Source: Albidovulum sediminicola
GTDB taxonomy: Bacteria; Pseudomonadota; Alphaproteobacteria; Rhodobacterales; Rhodobacteraceae
NCBI RefSeq assembly: GCF_025751575.1
Contig: NZ_JAOWLA010000004.1
Span: forward strand, 62,001 to 126,000
DNA length: 64,000 nt
Reading direction: 5' to 3'
Shown here one piece after another: positions 1 to 8,979 of this stretch. Numbering within the stretch: position 1 is the first letter of the stretch; every line of letters starts with the position of its first letter. The position numbers and the translations under genes are program-made. The notes under the pieces are model-generated. The model had not been told where the DNA came from. It saw nothing but the letters and a program-made list of their open reading frames with translations, and ran no database searches.

Positions 1-57
1 GCGCCCTGGCTCGTCCTGGCGGCAAAGCTGTTCCGAATGCTGGTCGCGCGCGCCTAG
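1..57 (+). CDS. 3' end of an unidentified gene
   Basis: The first 18 codons run open in frame 1 and end at a TAG at 55-57. The visible tail is APWLVLAAKLFRMLVARA, hydrophobic and basic, so it could be the end of a membrane-associated protein, but too little is present to name it. Its stop overlaps the stop of the convergent acetyltransferase gene within the palindrome CCTAGG. The reading could also be chance, since only 57 bases are visible. Confidence 0.4.
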   Translation, partial: APWLVLAAKLFRMLVARA

Positions 58-515
58 GGCGCAAGCGCGGCGCGGTAGCGGATATGGCCGTCGGGCGCCG
101 CGAAGGCGTCGTAGAGCTTCCGTGCCGCGGCGTTGGTCTCCTCCGTCATCCAGTAGATTCGGGCGCAGCCGCGCGCCTTGCCGATCGCCACAAGGTCCGC
201 GATCAGCGCGCGCCCGACACCATGGCCCCGTGCGGCGGGCGTGACGAAAAGATCCTCCAGGTAAAGGTCCGGCGTGGCGACCCAGCTGGAATCATGTGTC
301 TGCCAGAGGGAGAATCCGACCGGCACGCCATCGACCTCTGCCAGCCTGAGCGACATGGGATGGCCGGGGTCCAAGATGCGCGCCCAGGTGCGGTCATTGA
401 CCGCCTCGGGCAGGGCCTTGTCGTAAAAGGCCAGGAACTCTGCCCAGAGCGCGCGCCAGGCCGTTTCGTCCCGCGACTCCGCGTCGCGGATGGTCAGTTC
501 CGCCCCCGCCATCAT
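54..515 (-). CDS. GNAT family N-acetyltransferase
   Basis: A 153-residue single-domain acetyltransferase of the GNAT fold, which would transfer an acetyl group from acetyl-CoA to an amine; the substrate cannot be told. The acetyl-CoA binding motif A is clear (RGHGVG at residues 96-101, after the beta strand ending LFVTPAA), and the later N-x-x-ARKLYD segment near residues 128-136 is the usual motif B. Its ATG overlaps the stop codon of the upstream M20 peptidase gene by 4 bases, so the two are probably translated from one message with coupling. It ends tail-to-tail with the partial gene at the window edge. Confidence 0.85.
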   Translation of the reverse strand: MMAGAELTIRDAESRDETAWRALWAEFLAFYDKALPEAVNDRTWARILDPGHPMSLRLAEVDGVPVGFSLWQTHDSSWVATPDLYLEDLFVTPAARGHGVGRALIADLVAIGKARGCARIYWMTEETNAAARKLYDAFAAPDGHIRYRAALAP

Positions 516-1885
516 CCGGCGATCCGGTCGAGGATTCGCGCCCAGCTGCGAATGCCATGGTGGAAGCTTTCCAGGTCGTATTTCTCGTTCGGGGAATGGA
601 TCTGGTCATCGTCCTTGCCGAAGCCGATCAGCATCGCGTCCATGCCGAGGATTGACTTGAAGAAGCCCGCGATCGGAATCGATCCGCCGCAGCCGATGAA
701 GGCCGCCGGGCTGCCCCATTCCTCGCTCAGCGCGTGGCGGGCGGCCTCGAAGGCGGGGTTGTCGATCTCCATGACCGAGGCGGGGGAGCCGTCCGGCTCG
801 CTCCAGACCAGTTCGCAATCCTCGGGAAGCTGGTCCTCAATCCAGCCCCTGAAGGCCTGCAGGATCTTGTCCGGGTCCTGACGTGACACCAGCCGGAAGG
901 AGACCTTGGCATGGGCTTCGGCGGGAAGAACCGTCTTGAAGCCCGCGCCGGTGTAGCCGCCCCAGACGCCGTTCACCTCCGCGGTGGGACGCGACCAGAT
1001 CATCTCAAGCGGAGTGCGCCCGGTTTCGCCCGCCGGGACCGACAAGCCGACATCGCCCAGATAGGCACTGTGATCGAAGGCCAGAGATTGCCACTGGGCG
1101 CGGATCGCCTCGGGCAATTCGTCCACGTCGTCGTAGAAGCCGGGCACCTGGACGCGGCCCTGGTCATCGTGAAGCTGGCCGAGGATGCGGGACAGGACGT
1201 GGATCGGGTTGCGTGCCAGACCGCCATACATGCCCGAATGCAGGTCACGGCCGGCGGCGCGGACGGTGAACTCCACCCGCGCGAGGCCGCGCAGCATGGT
1301 CGTGATCGCGGGCCGGGCGGAGTCGAAAAGCCCGGTGTCGCAGATCAGCGCCAGGTCCGCCGCAAGCTCGGCGCTGTTATCCGTCATGAAGGGCACGAGC
1401 GAAGGGGAGCCCGATTCCTCCTCCCCCTCAAGGAAGATCGTCAGGCGGCAGGGCAGGGCGCCGTGAACGGCCTTCCAGGCACGGCAGGCCTCCAGGAAGG
1501 TCATGAGCTGACCCTTGTCGTCCGACGATCCGCGCCCACGGATGACCTTGCCCTTGGCCGTTTCCTCGATCGCCGGGTCGAAGGGATCGCGATGCCAAAG
1601 CGTCAGCGGATCGACCGGCTGCACATCGTAGTGGCCGTAGAAAAGCAGGTGCGGGCCGCCTTCGCCACCATGCGCCACGACCATGGGGTGGCCGGGCGTG
1701 GGGCGCGACGAGGCCTCGAACCCCAGCGATCTCAGATCCTCGACCAGCCAGTCGGCGGCCGCTGCGCAATCGCCGCGATAGGCCGGATCGGTGGAGATCG
1801 AGGGGATTCGCAGCAGCCCGAACAGGCGGTCCAGCGCCTCGGGCAGGGTATCGTCGATCCGGGACAGGACGGCCTCAAGGCTCAT
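512..1885 (-). CDS. M20 family metallopeptidase (dipeptidase/deacylase type)
   Basis: A 457-residue cytoplasmic zinc peptidase of the M20/M28 superfamily, in the branch often annotated as M20 dipeptidase. Metal ligands and catalytic residues are in place: YGHYDVQP (His85, Asp87), RGSSDDKGQ (Asp122/Asp123) and GEEESGS (Glu155/Glu156). A lid or dimerisation segment separates the two halves of the catalytic domain, including HSGMYGG. Length is normal for the family. It is the first gene of a two-gene unit with the GNAT gene (ATGA overlap) and is divergent from hemA. The likely role is hydrolysis of small peptides or N-acyl amino acids; the exact substrate is not readable from sequence. Confidence 0.85.
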   Translation of the reverse strand: MSLEAVLSRIDDTLPEALDRLFGLLRIPSISTDPAYRGDCAAAADWLVEDLRSLGFEASSRPTPGHPMVVAHGGEGGPHLLFYGHYDVQPVDPLTLWHRDPFDPAIEETAKGKVIRGRGSSDDKGQLMTFLEACRAWKAVHGALPCRLTIFLEGEEESGSPSLVPFMTDNSAELAADLALICDTGLFDSARPAITTMLRGLARVEFTVRAAGRDLHSGMYGGLARNPIHVLSRILGQLHDDQGRVQVPGFYDDVDELPEAIRAQWQSLAFDHSAYLGDVGLSVPAGETGRTPLEMIWSRPTAEVNGVWGGYTGAGFKTVLPAEAHAKVSFRLVSRQDPDKILQAFRGWIEDQLPEDCELVWSEPDGSPASVMEIDNPAFEAARHALSEEWGSPAAFIGCGGSIPIAGFFKSILGMDAMLIGFGKDDDQIHSPNEKYDLESFHHGIRSWARILDRIAG

Positions 1886-2016
1886 GGTCGGCTCCTCGTG
1901 AACAGCGGCGCGGGCAGCCTAGCAGGCGCGCGCGCGGTGTCCAGCGTCCACCGGACGTTGCAGAAAAACCCTAAAAACGCCGAGCGCGGCAAATTGTACA
2001 CTCGCATTGGGCGGTT
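1886..2016. other. Divergent control region between the M20 peptidase and hemA
   Basis: About 200 bases separate the two divergent starts. Apart from the FNR-type box listed separately, I see a short AT-rich stretch near 1965-2000 but no convincing hairpin, repeat or small gene. Confidence 0.4.
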
Positions 2017-2030
2017 TTGACTCTTATCAA
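2017..2030. promoter_or_regulatory. FNR/FnrL-type binding site upstream of hemA
   Basis: The 14-mer TTGACTCTTATCAA matches the FNR consensus TTGAT-N4-ATCAA at nine of ten fixed positions. A TACAAA-like -10 lies at 2052-2057, about 22 bases downstream of the box, which is the spacing of a class II activator site, and the hemA ATG is at 2093. FnrL control of hemA is established in Rhodobacter sphaeroides; the assignment here is by analogy. Confidence 0.75.
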
Positions 2031-2092
2031 GGCCGCATCTGGGCGATAGCCTACAAAGAGCCGGAATACTGAAGCTGCGCGAGGATACGGAC

Positions 2093-3316
2093 ATGGATTT
2101 CAATGCAACGCTCGACGCGGCGCTGAAACGGCTTCATGACGAAGGCCGCTACCGGACCTTCATCGATATCGAGCGGCGCCGGGGCCATTTTCCCAAGGCA
2201 CTTTGGAACCGTCCGGACGGAACGCAATCGGAAATCACCGTGTGGTGCGGCAACGACTACCTCGGCATGGGGCAGAACCCGGTCGTGCTGAATGCGATGC
2301 ACGAAGCGATCGACGCCACCGGCGCGGGGTCGGGGGGCACCCGCAACATTTCCGGCACGACGGTCTATCACAAGCGGCTTGAGGCCGAGATCGCGGACCT
2401 GCACCAAAAGGAAGCGGCGCTGCTCTTCACCTCGGCCTATATCGCCAACGACGCGACGCTTTCGACGCTGCCCAAGCTCTTCCCCGGCCTGATCATCTAT
2501 TCGGACGAGTTGAACCACGCCTCGATGATCGAGGGGATCAAGCGCAACGGCGGCGCCAAGCGGATCTTCAAGCACAACGATCTGGCCGACCTGCGCGCGA
2601 AGCTGGAGGCCGACGATCCCGAGGCCCCGAAACTGATCGCCTTCGAATCCGTATATTCCATGGACGGCGACATCAGCCCGATGGAGGCGATCTGCGACAT
2701 CGCCCAGGAATTCGGCGCGCTGACCTATCTGGACGAGGTCCACGCGGTCGGCATGTACGGCCCGCGCGGCGCGGGCGTGGCTGAAAAGCTGGGCCTGATG
2801 GGGCGTATCGACATCATCAACGCGACGCTTGCCAAGGCCTATGGCGTGATGGGCGGCTACATCGCCGCCTCGGCCCGGATGGTCGATGCGATCCGGTCTT
2901 ATGCGCCGGGGTTCATCTTCACCACCTCGGTGCCGCCGGCGGTCGCGGCGGGGGCGGCGGCCTCGGTCCACTATCTGAAGTCCGCGCAGGACCTGCGTGA
3001 CAAGCAGCAGGAAAACGCCCGCATCCTAAAGACGCGGCTGAAGGCCCTCGGTCTGCCGATCATCGATCATGGCACCCATATCGTGCCCGTCCATGTCGGC
3101 GATCCGGTGCACTGCAAGAAGATCTCCGACATGCTGCTTGAGCATTACGGGATCTACGTCCAGCCCATCAACTTCCCGACGGTGCCGCGCGGGACCGAGC
3201 GGCTGCGTTTCACGCCTTCGCCGGTCCACTCGCCCGAGGATATCGACCGCTTGGTGAAGGCGATGGACGCGCTCTGGTCGCATTGCGCGCTTAACCGCCA
3301 AGAACTGAGCGCCTGA
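2093..3316 (+). CDS. hemA: 5-aminolevulinate synthase
   Basis: A 407-residue PLP enzyme that condenses glycine with succinyl-CoA to give 5-aminolevulinate, the first step of C4-pathway tetrapyrrole synthesis (haem, and bacteriochlorophyll if made). The glycine-rich substrate region [11 protein letters not shown] lies near residues 78-88, and the PLP-binding lysine is Lys248 in [10 protein letters not shown], the same number as in the Rhodobacter enzyme. [12 protein letters not shown] carries the cofactor Asp and His. Length is typical of bacterial ALAS. A GAGGA ribosome site precedes the ATG. It sits alone behind an FNR-type box, consistent with raised expression at low oxygen. Confidence 0.97.
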   Translation: MDFNATLDAALKRLHDEGRYRTFIDIERRRGHFPKALWNRPDGTQSEITVWCGNDYLGMGQNPVVLNAMHEAIDATGAGSGGTRNISGTTVYHKRLEAEIADLHQKEAALLFTSAYIANDATLSTLPKLFPGLIIYSDELNHASMIEGIKRNGGAKRIFKHNDLADLRAKLEADDPEAPKLIAFESVYSMDGDISPMEAICDIAQEFGALTYLDEVHAVGMYGPRGAGVAEKLGLMGRIDIINATLAKAYGVMGGYIAASARMVDAIRSYAPGFIFTTSVPPAVAAGAAASVHYLKSAQDLRDKQQENARILKTRLKALGLPIIDHGTHIVPVHVGDPVHCKKISDMLLEHYGIYVQPINFPTVPRGTERLRFTPSPVHSPEDIDRLVKAMDALWSHCALNRQELSA

Positions 3317-3427
3317 CGGCTGGGCGGTCGCATTCCGCCTTGCTCTGTGCTATGAAATCCTGAATACGGCTGAACGCTATGACCCGAATCGTCGGGCATG
3401 TTGGGGACAAGGACCAGGGGCAGGGGC

Positions 3428-4651
3428 ATGATCGGGCGGAGGGTTCATCCTTCGACGCAGGAAGCGGACAAACCTAAAGGGTTTGACGACTACGATCTGC
3501 GCCTCGGCGATGTCATGCGCGGCGAACGCGCGACCTTGGCCAAATCCCTTCTGGATGTGCAGCGTGAGTTGAAGATCAAGGCGAGCTACATCGCCGCGAT
3601 CGAAAACGCCGATGCTTCTGCCTTCGAAACGCCCGGCTTCGTGGCCGGCTATGTGCGGTCCTACGCGCGCTATCTCGGGCTAGACCCCGAATGGGCCTAC
3701 GCCCGGTTCTGCGTCGAGGCGAAGTTCGCCGTTCATCACGGCATGTCGCCCGCCGCATCCGGCCCCAAGCCCCGGCCGCAACGCGCGCCGCGTGAAGGCT
3801 CCGACGCGCTGGCCGCGCCGTCGGTTCCGTTTTCGCCGCGCGGCGAGGCGATCCTGTCCAACATCCAACCTGGTGCGCTCGGCTCCATCACCGTGCTGCT
3901 CGCGCTGATCGCGGGGATCGGCTACGGCGGCTGGTCGCTTTTGCAGGAAGTGCAGCGGGTGCAGTTGGCGCCGGTCGAACAGGCCCCCGGCATCGTTGCG
4001 GAACTTGATCCTCTGGCCACCGCAGGGGCCGCGCGTTCGGGCCAGTCGATGGCCCAGACGCTTGATATCGCAGGGCTTCCGGGCAGTGACGGGCCGACCT
4101 CGCCTGAAATCTATGACCGGCTTTACCGGCCCGAGGCGCTGGACGTGCCCGTTCTGGTGGCGCGCGACGGCCCGATCGCGGCCATAGACCCGCGCACCGA
4201 AGGGGCGCTGGCCGAGGCGGCAACCGGTGTCGACCTGATGCCGGGCGCAGGTGTTCCCACGCTTGGCGAAACGCCGGTGCAAGTCGTCGCCGACGCCGCG
4301 CCGGGGGTAGAGATCCTGGCGGTTCGTCCCTCCTGGGTGCGGGTTTCGGCTGCGGACGGCACTGTGCTGTTCGAAAAGATCCTCGACGCCGGCGAACGCT
4401 ATTCCGTCCCGCAGATGGACGTCGCGCCGCTGCTTCGCGCGGGCAACTCCGGCTCGGTCTATTTCGCCGTTGCGGGGCAGACCTACGGTCCCGCCGCCGC
4501 CGGCGCCCAGGTTGTGAAGAACGTGGCCCTGACGCCCGAGGCGCTGACCGAGGTCTATGCCGTCGCGGACCTTGAGCAGGACGCGGATCTTGCGCATTTT
4601 GTCGCCGTCGCCTCGGCGGTCGTGTTGGAAGCAGGCGCCTCGGGCGAGTAG
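3428..4651 (+). CDS. RodZ-like helix-turn-helix membrane protein
   Basis: A 407-residue bitopic protein with the RodZ architecture: an N-terminal HTH_25 domain (about residues 20-95, with ASYIAAIENAD and the FVAGYVRSYARYLGL helix), one transmembrane segment near residues 145-170 (ITVLLALIAGIGYGG), a long low-complexity periplasmic linker, and a C-terminal beta domain of the DUF4115 type (SWVRVSAADGTVLFEKIL...GERY). RodZ links MreB filaments to the elongation machinery. An upstream in-frame ATG at 3398 is less likely because AGGGGCAGGGG sits directly before the ATG at 3428. ispG follows 66 bases downstream on the same strand; a RodZ-ispG order is common in proteobacteria. Confidence 0.8.
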   Translation: MIGRRVHPSTQEADKPKGFDDYDLRLGDVMRGERATLAKSLLDVQRELKIKASYIAAIENADASAFETPGFVAGYVRSYARYLGLDPEWAYARFCVEAKFAVHHGMSPAASGPKPRPQRAPREGSDALAAPSVPFSPRGEAILSNIQPGALGSITVLLALIAGIGYGGWSLLQEVQRVQLAPVEQAPGIVAELDPLATAGAARSGQSMAQTLDIAGLPGSDGPTSPEIYDRLYRPEALDVPVLVARDGPIAAIDPRTEGALAEAATGVDLMPGAGVPTLGETPVQVVADAAPGVEILAVRPSWVRVSAADGTVLFEKILDAGERYSVPQMDVAPLLRAGNSGSVYFAVAGQTYGPAAAGAQVVKNVALTPEALTEVYAVADLEQDADLAHFVAVASAVVLEAGASGE

Positions 4652-4717
4652 CCCGATTGCCCTTGGCCGTCCAAGTCACTATCTAGGCGCTGACCCTGAC
4701 GGGAAACGAGGCCGCCT

Positions 4718-5848
4718 ATGTCTTCCGACCATCTGAACCACGTCCGCCCCTGGCGCAACATTTACCGCCGGAAGTCGCGCCAGATCATGGTCGGCAAGGT
4801 CGCGGTCGGCGGCGATGCCCCGATCTCGGTCCAGACGATGACCAACACCATCACCTCGGACGTGAAGGCGACGGTGGAACAGGTTCAGCGCGCCGCCGTG
4901 GCAGGGGCCGACATCGTCCGCGTCTCTACGCCCGACCAGGCCTCGACCCGCGCGCTGCGCGAGATCGTGGCCGAAAGCCCGGTGCCCATCGTCGCCGACA
5001 TCCACTTCCACTACCGCCGCGCGATCGAGGCGGCCGAGGCAGGCGCGGCCTGCCTGCGCATCAACCCCGGCAACATCGGCTCGCCCGAGCGGGTGCGGGA
5101 GGTCGTGAAGGCCGCCCGCGATCACGGATGTTCGATCCGTATCGGGGTGAACGCCGGCTCGCTTGAACGGCACCTGCTGGAAAAATACGGGGAGCCTTGC
5201 CCCGAGGCGATGGTCGAAAGCGGCCTCGACCATATCAAGCTTTTGCAGGACAACGATTTTCACGAATTCAAGATTAGCGTGAAGGCCTCTGACGTGTTCC
5301 TGGCGGCTGCGGCCTACCAGCAACTGGCCGAGGCGACGGACGCCCCCATCCACCTGGGCATCACCGAGGCGGGCGGGCTCATGTCCGGTACCGTGAAGTC
5401 CGCCATCGGGCTTGGGAACCTTCTGTGGATGGGGATCGGCGACACGATCCGCGTCTCGCTTTCCGCCGACCCGGTCGAGGAGGTGAAGGTCGGATTTGAG
5501 ATCCTGAAGTCGCTGGGCCTGCGTCATCGCGGCGTCACGATCATCTCTTGCCCGTCCTGCGCGCGGCAGGGATTCGACGTGATCAAGACCGTCTCGGCGC
5601 TGGAGGAGCGGCTGGCCCATGTCACGACCTCGATGAGCCTGTCGATCATCGGGTGCGTGGTTAACGGACCGGGCGAGGCGCTGATGACCGATATCGGCTT
5701 CACCGGCGGTGGCGCGGGGTCTGGCATGGTCTATCTTGCGGGCAAGCAAAGCCACAAGCTGTCGAACGCGCAGATGATCGACCACATCGTCGAACTGGTC
5801 GAAACGCGCGCGGCCGAGCTTGAGGCCGCGAAGGCCGCGGCCGAGTAG
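4718..5848 (+). CDS. ispG: 4-hydroxy-3-methylbut-2-enyl diphosphate synthase
   Basis: A 376-residue [4Fe-4S] enzyme of the MEP isoprenoid pathway, converting methylerythritol cyclodiphosphate to HMBPP. The cluster ligands are visible as CPSC (Cys278, Cys281) and Cys313 in CVVNGPGE, followed by the usual conserved Glu. The N-terminal TIM-barrel part opens [16 protein letters not shown] and contains VQTMTNT, matching the short bacterial form. A GAGG ribosome site is spaced correctly before the ATG. It probably belongs to the same transcript as the RodZ-like gene upstream. Confidence 0.97.
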   Translation: MSSDHLNHVRPWRNIYRRKSRQIMVGKVAVGGDAPISVQTMTNTITSDVKATVEQVQRAAVAGADIVRVSTPDQASTRALREIVAESPVPIVADIHFHYRRAIEAAEAGAACLRINPGNIGSPERVREVVKAARDHGCSIRIGVNAGSLERHLLEKYGEPCPEAMVESGLDHIKLLQDNDFHEFKISVKASDVFLAAAAYQQLAEATDAPIHLGITEAGGLMSGTVKSAIGLGNLLWMGIGDTIRVSLSADPVEEVKVGFEILKSLGLRHRGVTIISCPSCARQGFDVIKTVSALEERLAHVTTSMSLSIIGCVVNGPGEALMTDIGFTGGGAGSGMVYLAGKQSHKLSNAQMIDHIVELVETRAAELEAAKAAAE

Positions 5849-5915
5849 CCCATTTTTCTGTGCCCTGCGCTGCGGGGCCGTTGACGCCCAGCAGGCCACC
5901 GGATAGCTGAACGCC

Positions 5916-7730
5916 ATGGCACGCGCACCTTTGCTTCAGCTCTCCGGCATCTCGCTGACCTTCGGCGGCAATCCTGTTTTCGACGGGCTTGACCTTGTCG
6001 TCCAGCCGGGCGACCGCGTCGCGCTTGTCGGGCGCAACGGGTCGGGCAAATCGACCCTCATGAAAGTCATGGCGGGGCTGGTGGAGCCCGACCAGGGTGC
6101 CCGCACCGTGCCCCCCGGCGTGACCGTCGGCTATATGGAGCAGGAGCCCGATCTGTCGGCTTTCGCCACGCTCGGCGAGTTCGCCGCTTCCGGCCTGCCC
6201 GAGGGCGAGGGATACCGCGTGTCGGTCGTGGCCGAAGGCTTGCGTTTCGACCCGGAAACCCCGGTTGCGGCGGCCTCCGGCGGCGAACGGCGGCGTGCGG
6301 CGCTGGCGAAGCTGCTGGCGGAGGCGCCGGAACTGATGCTTCTGGACGAGCCGACCAACCACCTCGACATTCAGGCGATCCGCTGGCTGGAAGACCAGTT
6401 GCGCGACACCCGCACGGCCTATGTCATCATCAGCCACGACCGCGCCTTCCTGCGGGCCTTGACCAAGGCGACGCTCTGGATCGACCGCGGTGCGGTGCGG
6501 CGGAACGAACGGGGGTTCGAGGCCTTCGAGGACTGGCGCGAAACCGTCTGGGCCGAAGAGGACAGCGCCCGCCACAAGCTTGAGCGCAAGATCAAGGCCG
6601 AGGCGCGTTGGGCGGTCGAGGGGATCTCTGCCCGCCGGCGGCGCAACCAGGGGCGGCTGCGCGCCCTTCAGGCGATGCGGGCCGAACGTGCGGCGATGAT
6701 CCGTCGCCAGGGGACCGCCGACATGGCGCTGGAAACGGGTCAGGTCTCCGGTCGTTTGGTGATTGAAGCCAAAGGAATATCAAAGCGTTACGACGACAAA
6801 TTGATCTTGCGCCCCTTCGACCTGACGGTCTTGCGCGGCGACCGGGTCGCTTTCGTCGGACCGAACGGCGTCGGGAAGACCACGCTTCTCAAGATGCTGA
6901 CCGGAGAGGTCGCGCCCGATAGCGGTACGATCCGCCACGGCACGAACCTGGAGATCGCGGTTTTCGACCAGGCGCGCGCGGCGCTCGATTTCTCCATGTC
7001 GCTCTGGGATGGGCTGGTGAACGATCCGGACATGGCGGTCTCGGGCCGCTCGGACCAGGTGATGGTGCGCGGCGCGCCCAAGCATGTCGTGGCCTACCTC
7101 AAGGATTTCCTCTTCGACGAGGCGCAGGCGCGGGCACCGATCGGGTCGCTGTCCGGGGGGGAACGCGCGCGGCTCTTGTTGGCGCGGATCATGGCCAAGC
7201 CCTCGAACGTCCTCGTGCTCGACGAACCGACGAACGACCTGGACGTGGAGACGCTGGACCTGCTTCAGGACATCCTGGGCGAATACGACGGAACGGTTCT
7301 GCTGGTCAGCCACGACCGGGATTTCATCGACCGGGTCGCCACGACGACAGTGGCGATGGAGGGCGACGGTCGCGCCGTCGTCTATGCGGGGGGATGGAGC
7401 GACTATCAGGTGCAGCGGGGCGAGGCCGCGCCCGGGCCCGTGGCAACTAAGTCTGCGCCAAAACCCCTGGCGACACCGGAGGAGAAGGTTAGAAAGCCCG
7501 CCCAAGGTCTTACCTTCACAGAGAAACATCGCCTGGAAGCCCTACCAGGCGTCATCGAGAAGCTTGAGGCCGAGATTGCCAAGCTGACGGATTTCCTGTC
7601 CGACCCCGACCTGTTCCAGAAGTCGCCGGAGAAGTTCCGCAAGGCCTCTGACGGGCTGGCCGAACGGCAGGCGGCGCTCTCTGCCGCCGAAGAGGAATGG
7701 CTGACGCTGGAAGAGAAGGCGAGCGCCTGA
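5916..7730 (+). CDS. uup: ABC-F family ATPase, Uup type
   Basis: A 604-residue soluble protein with two ABC domains in tandem and no membrane segments. Walker A motifs are GRNGSGKST (about residue 42) and GPNGVGKTT (about residue 320), signatures SGGERRRAALAKLL and SGGERARLLLARI, Walker B boxes LLLDEPTNHLD-like and VLDEPTNDLD. The interdomain linker is rich in Arg (RRRRNQGRLRALQAM), as expected of ribosome-binding ABC-F proteins, and the last 80 residues form a coiled coil (GLTFTEKHRLEALPG...LTLEEK) that distinguishes Uup from EttA. Uup is linked to ribosome function and DNA branch migration. The ribosome-binding site is weak. Confidence 0.88.
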   Translation: MARAPLLQLSGISLTFGGNPVFDGLDLVVQPGDRVALVGRNGSGKSTLMKVMAGLVEPDQGARTVPPGVTVGYMEQEPDLSAFATLGEFAASGLPEGEGYRVSVVAEGLRFDPETPVAAASGGERRRAALAKLLAEAPELMLLDEPTNHLDIQAIRWLEDQLRDTRTAYVIISHDRAFLRALTKATLWIDRGAVRRNERGFEAFEDWRETVWAEEDSARHKLERKIKAEARWAVEGISARRRRNQGRLRALQAMRAERAAMIRRQGTADMALETGQVSGRLVIEAKGISKRYDDKLILRPFDLTVLRGDRVAFVGPNGVGKTTLLKMLTGEVAPDSGTIRHGTNLEIAVFDQARAALDFSMSLWDGLVNDPDMAVSGRSDQVMVRGAPKHVVAYLKDFLFDEAQARAPIGSLSGGERARLLLARIMAKPSNVLVLDEPTNDLDVETLDLLQDILGEYDGTVLLVSHDRDFIDRVATTTVAMEGDGRAVVYAGGWSDYQVQRGEAAPGPVATKSAPKPLATPEEKVRKPAQGLTFTEKHRLEALPGVIEKLEAEIAKLTDFLSDPDLFQKSPEKFRKASDGLAERQAALSAAEEEWLTLEEKASA

Positions 7731-7889
7731 GCCGCACGAAGGTGCCGGTGAATGGCCTTCACCTCGGCCTCGCGGCCGTCTCGGGTTGTCCGCGTGACCT
7801 GCCTCGTGGGGGCTAGCGCACTAGGCTCGGGCTGGCATCCCGGTGCCGAAATCTCTTAGGTTTGAGCCAAACCAGCAAGGAGGGGCCGC

Positions 7890-8975
7890 ATGACCGGACC
7901 GCTGACGGGGCTCAGGATCGTGGAGTTCGCGGGGCTGGGGCCCACGCCCTTTGCCGCGATGACGCTGGCCGACATGGGGGCGGAGGTCGTGAGGCTCCAG
8001 CGGCCCGGCACCCGCCACATCTTCGGTCTCGGGTATGAGGTTCTGGACCGGGGGCGGGGGTTCCTCGCGCTGGATTTGAAAGACGCGGGCGACCGCGCGG
8101 TGGCGCGGCGGCTGATCGGCAAGGCCGACGGGCTGATCGAGGGGATGCGCCCCGGTGTGACAGAACGCCTTGGCCTCGGGCCCGATGATTTCCCGGAGAA
8201 CCCGCGCCTCGTCTACGGGCGGATGACCGGCTGGGGGCAGTCGGGGCCGCTGGCGCTGACGGCCGGACACGACATCAATTACATCGCCCTGACCGGCGCG
8301 CTACACGCGATCGGGACTCAGGACCGCCCCGTGCCGCCCCTGAACCTTCTGGGCGATTTCGGCGGGGGCGGCATTTACCTGGCTTTCGGCATGGTCTGCG
8401 CGATGCTGGAGGCACAGCGTTCGGGCCGGGGGCAGGTTGTGGACGCGGCCATCACCGACGGGGTCGCACATCTGACGGCGATGATCCGCACGATGGTCGC
8501 GGGCGGGGCCTGGGTCGACCGCCGGGAGGCGAACCTGCTGGACGGCGGGGCGCCCTACTACGGCACCTACCGCTGCAAATGCGGGGGCTTCGTGGCATTG
8601 GGGGCGATCGAGGAGAAGTTCTGGCTGGCCTTTCTGGGCTGCGCCGGGTTGGACCCTGCGGCGCTGCCCGACCGCCATGACCCCACGAACTGGCCTGCCC
8701 TGCGGGGCACGCTCGCGGCGCGTTTCCTGACCCGGACGCGTGACGAATGGGCTACCTTGGCCGAGGCGACGGATGCCTGCCTGACGCCGGTCCTGACGCT
8801 GGAGGAGGCGCCTGCCCACCCCCACAACGTCGCCCGTGGGGCCTTTGTCGCGCAGGAGGGCGTGACCCAGCCCGCGCCCGCGCCGCGCCTGTCGCGCACG
8901 CCCGGCGCTGTCGCGCCGGGGTCCCAGAGCGTGCCGCTTGATCCAGCCGAGCTACTGTCGCGCTGGGGCGCTTAG
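7890..8975 (+). CDS. Alpha-methylacyl-CoA racemase (CaiB/BaiF fold)
   Basis: A 361-residue member of the class III CoA-transferase fold, assigned to the racemase branch because the acid/base pair is present: His127 in [11 protein letters not shown] and Asp156 in GDFGGGG, matching the His/Asp pair of mycobacterial MCR. These enzymes interconvert 2R- and 2S-methylacyl-CoA esters so that branched acyl chains can enter beta-oxidation. AAGGAGG precedes the ATG at normal distance. It converges with the RACo-like gene, with only four bases between the stops. A role with the branched-chain catabolic genes at 37-42 kb is possible but there is no linkage. Confidence 0.87.
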   Translation: MTGPLTGLRIVEFAGLGPTPFAAMTLADMGAEVVRLQRPGTRHIFGLGYEVLDRGRGFLALDLKDAGDRAVARRLIGKADGLIEGMRPGVTERLGLGPDDFPENPRLVYGRMTGWGQSGPLALTAGHDINYIALTGALHAIGTQDRPVPPLNLLGDFGGGGIYLAFGMVCAMLEAQRSGRGQVVDAAITDGVAHLTAMIRTMVAGGAWVDRREANLLDGGAPYYGTYRCKCGGFVALGAIEEKFWLAFLGCAGLDPAALPDRHDPTNWPALRGTLAARFLTRTRDEWATLAEATDACLTPVLTLEEAPAHPHNVARGAFVAQEGVTQPAPAPRLSRTPGAVAPGSQSVPLDPAELLSRWGA

Positions 8976-8979
8976 GCGA

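Noticed and set aside
3398-3427. Upstream ATG for the RodZ-like gene
   Set aside because: The purine-rich AGGGGCAGGGG directly before the ATG at 3428 makes the shorter start better.
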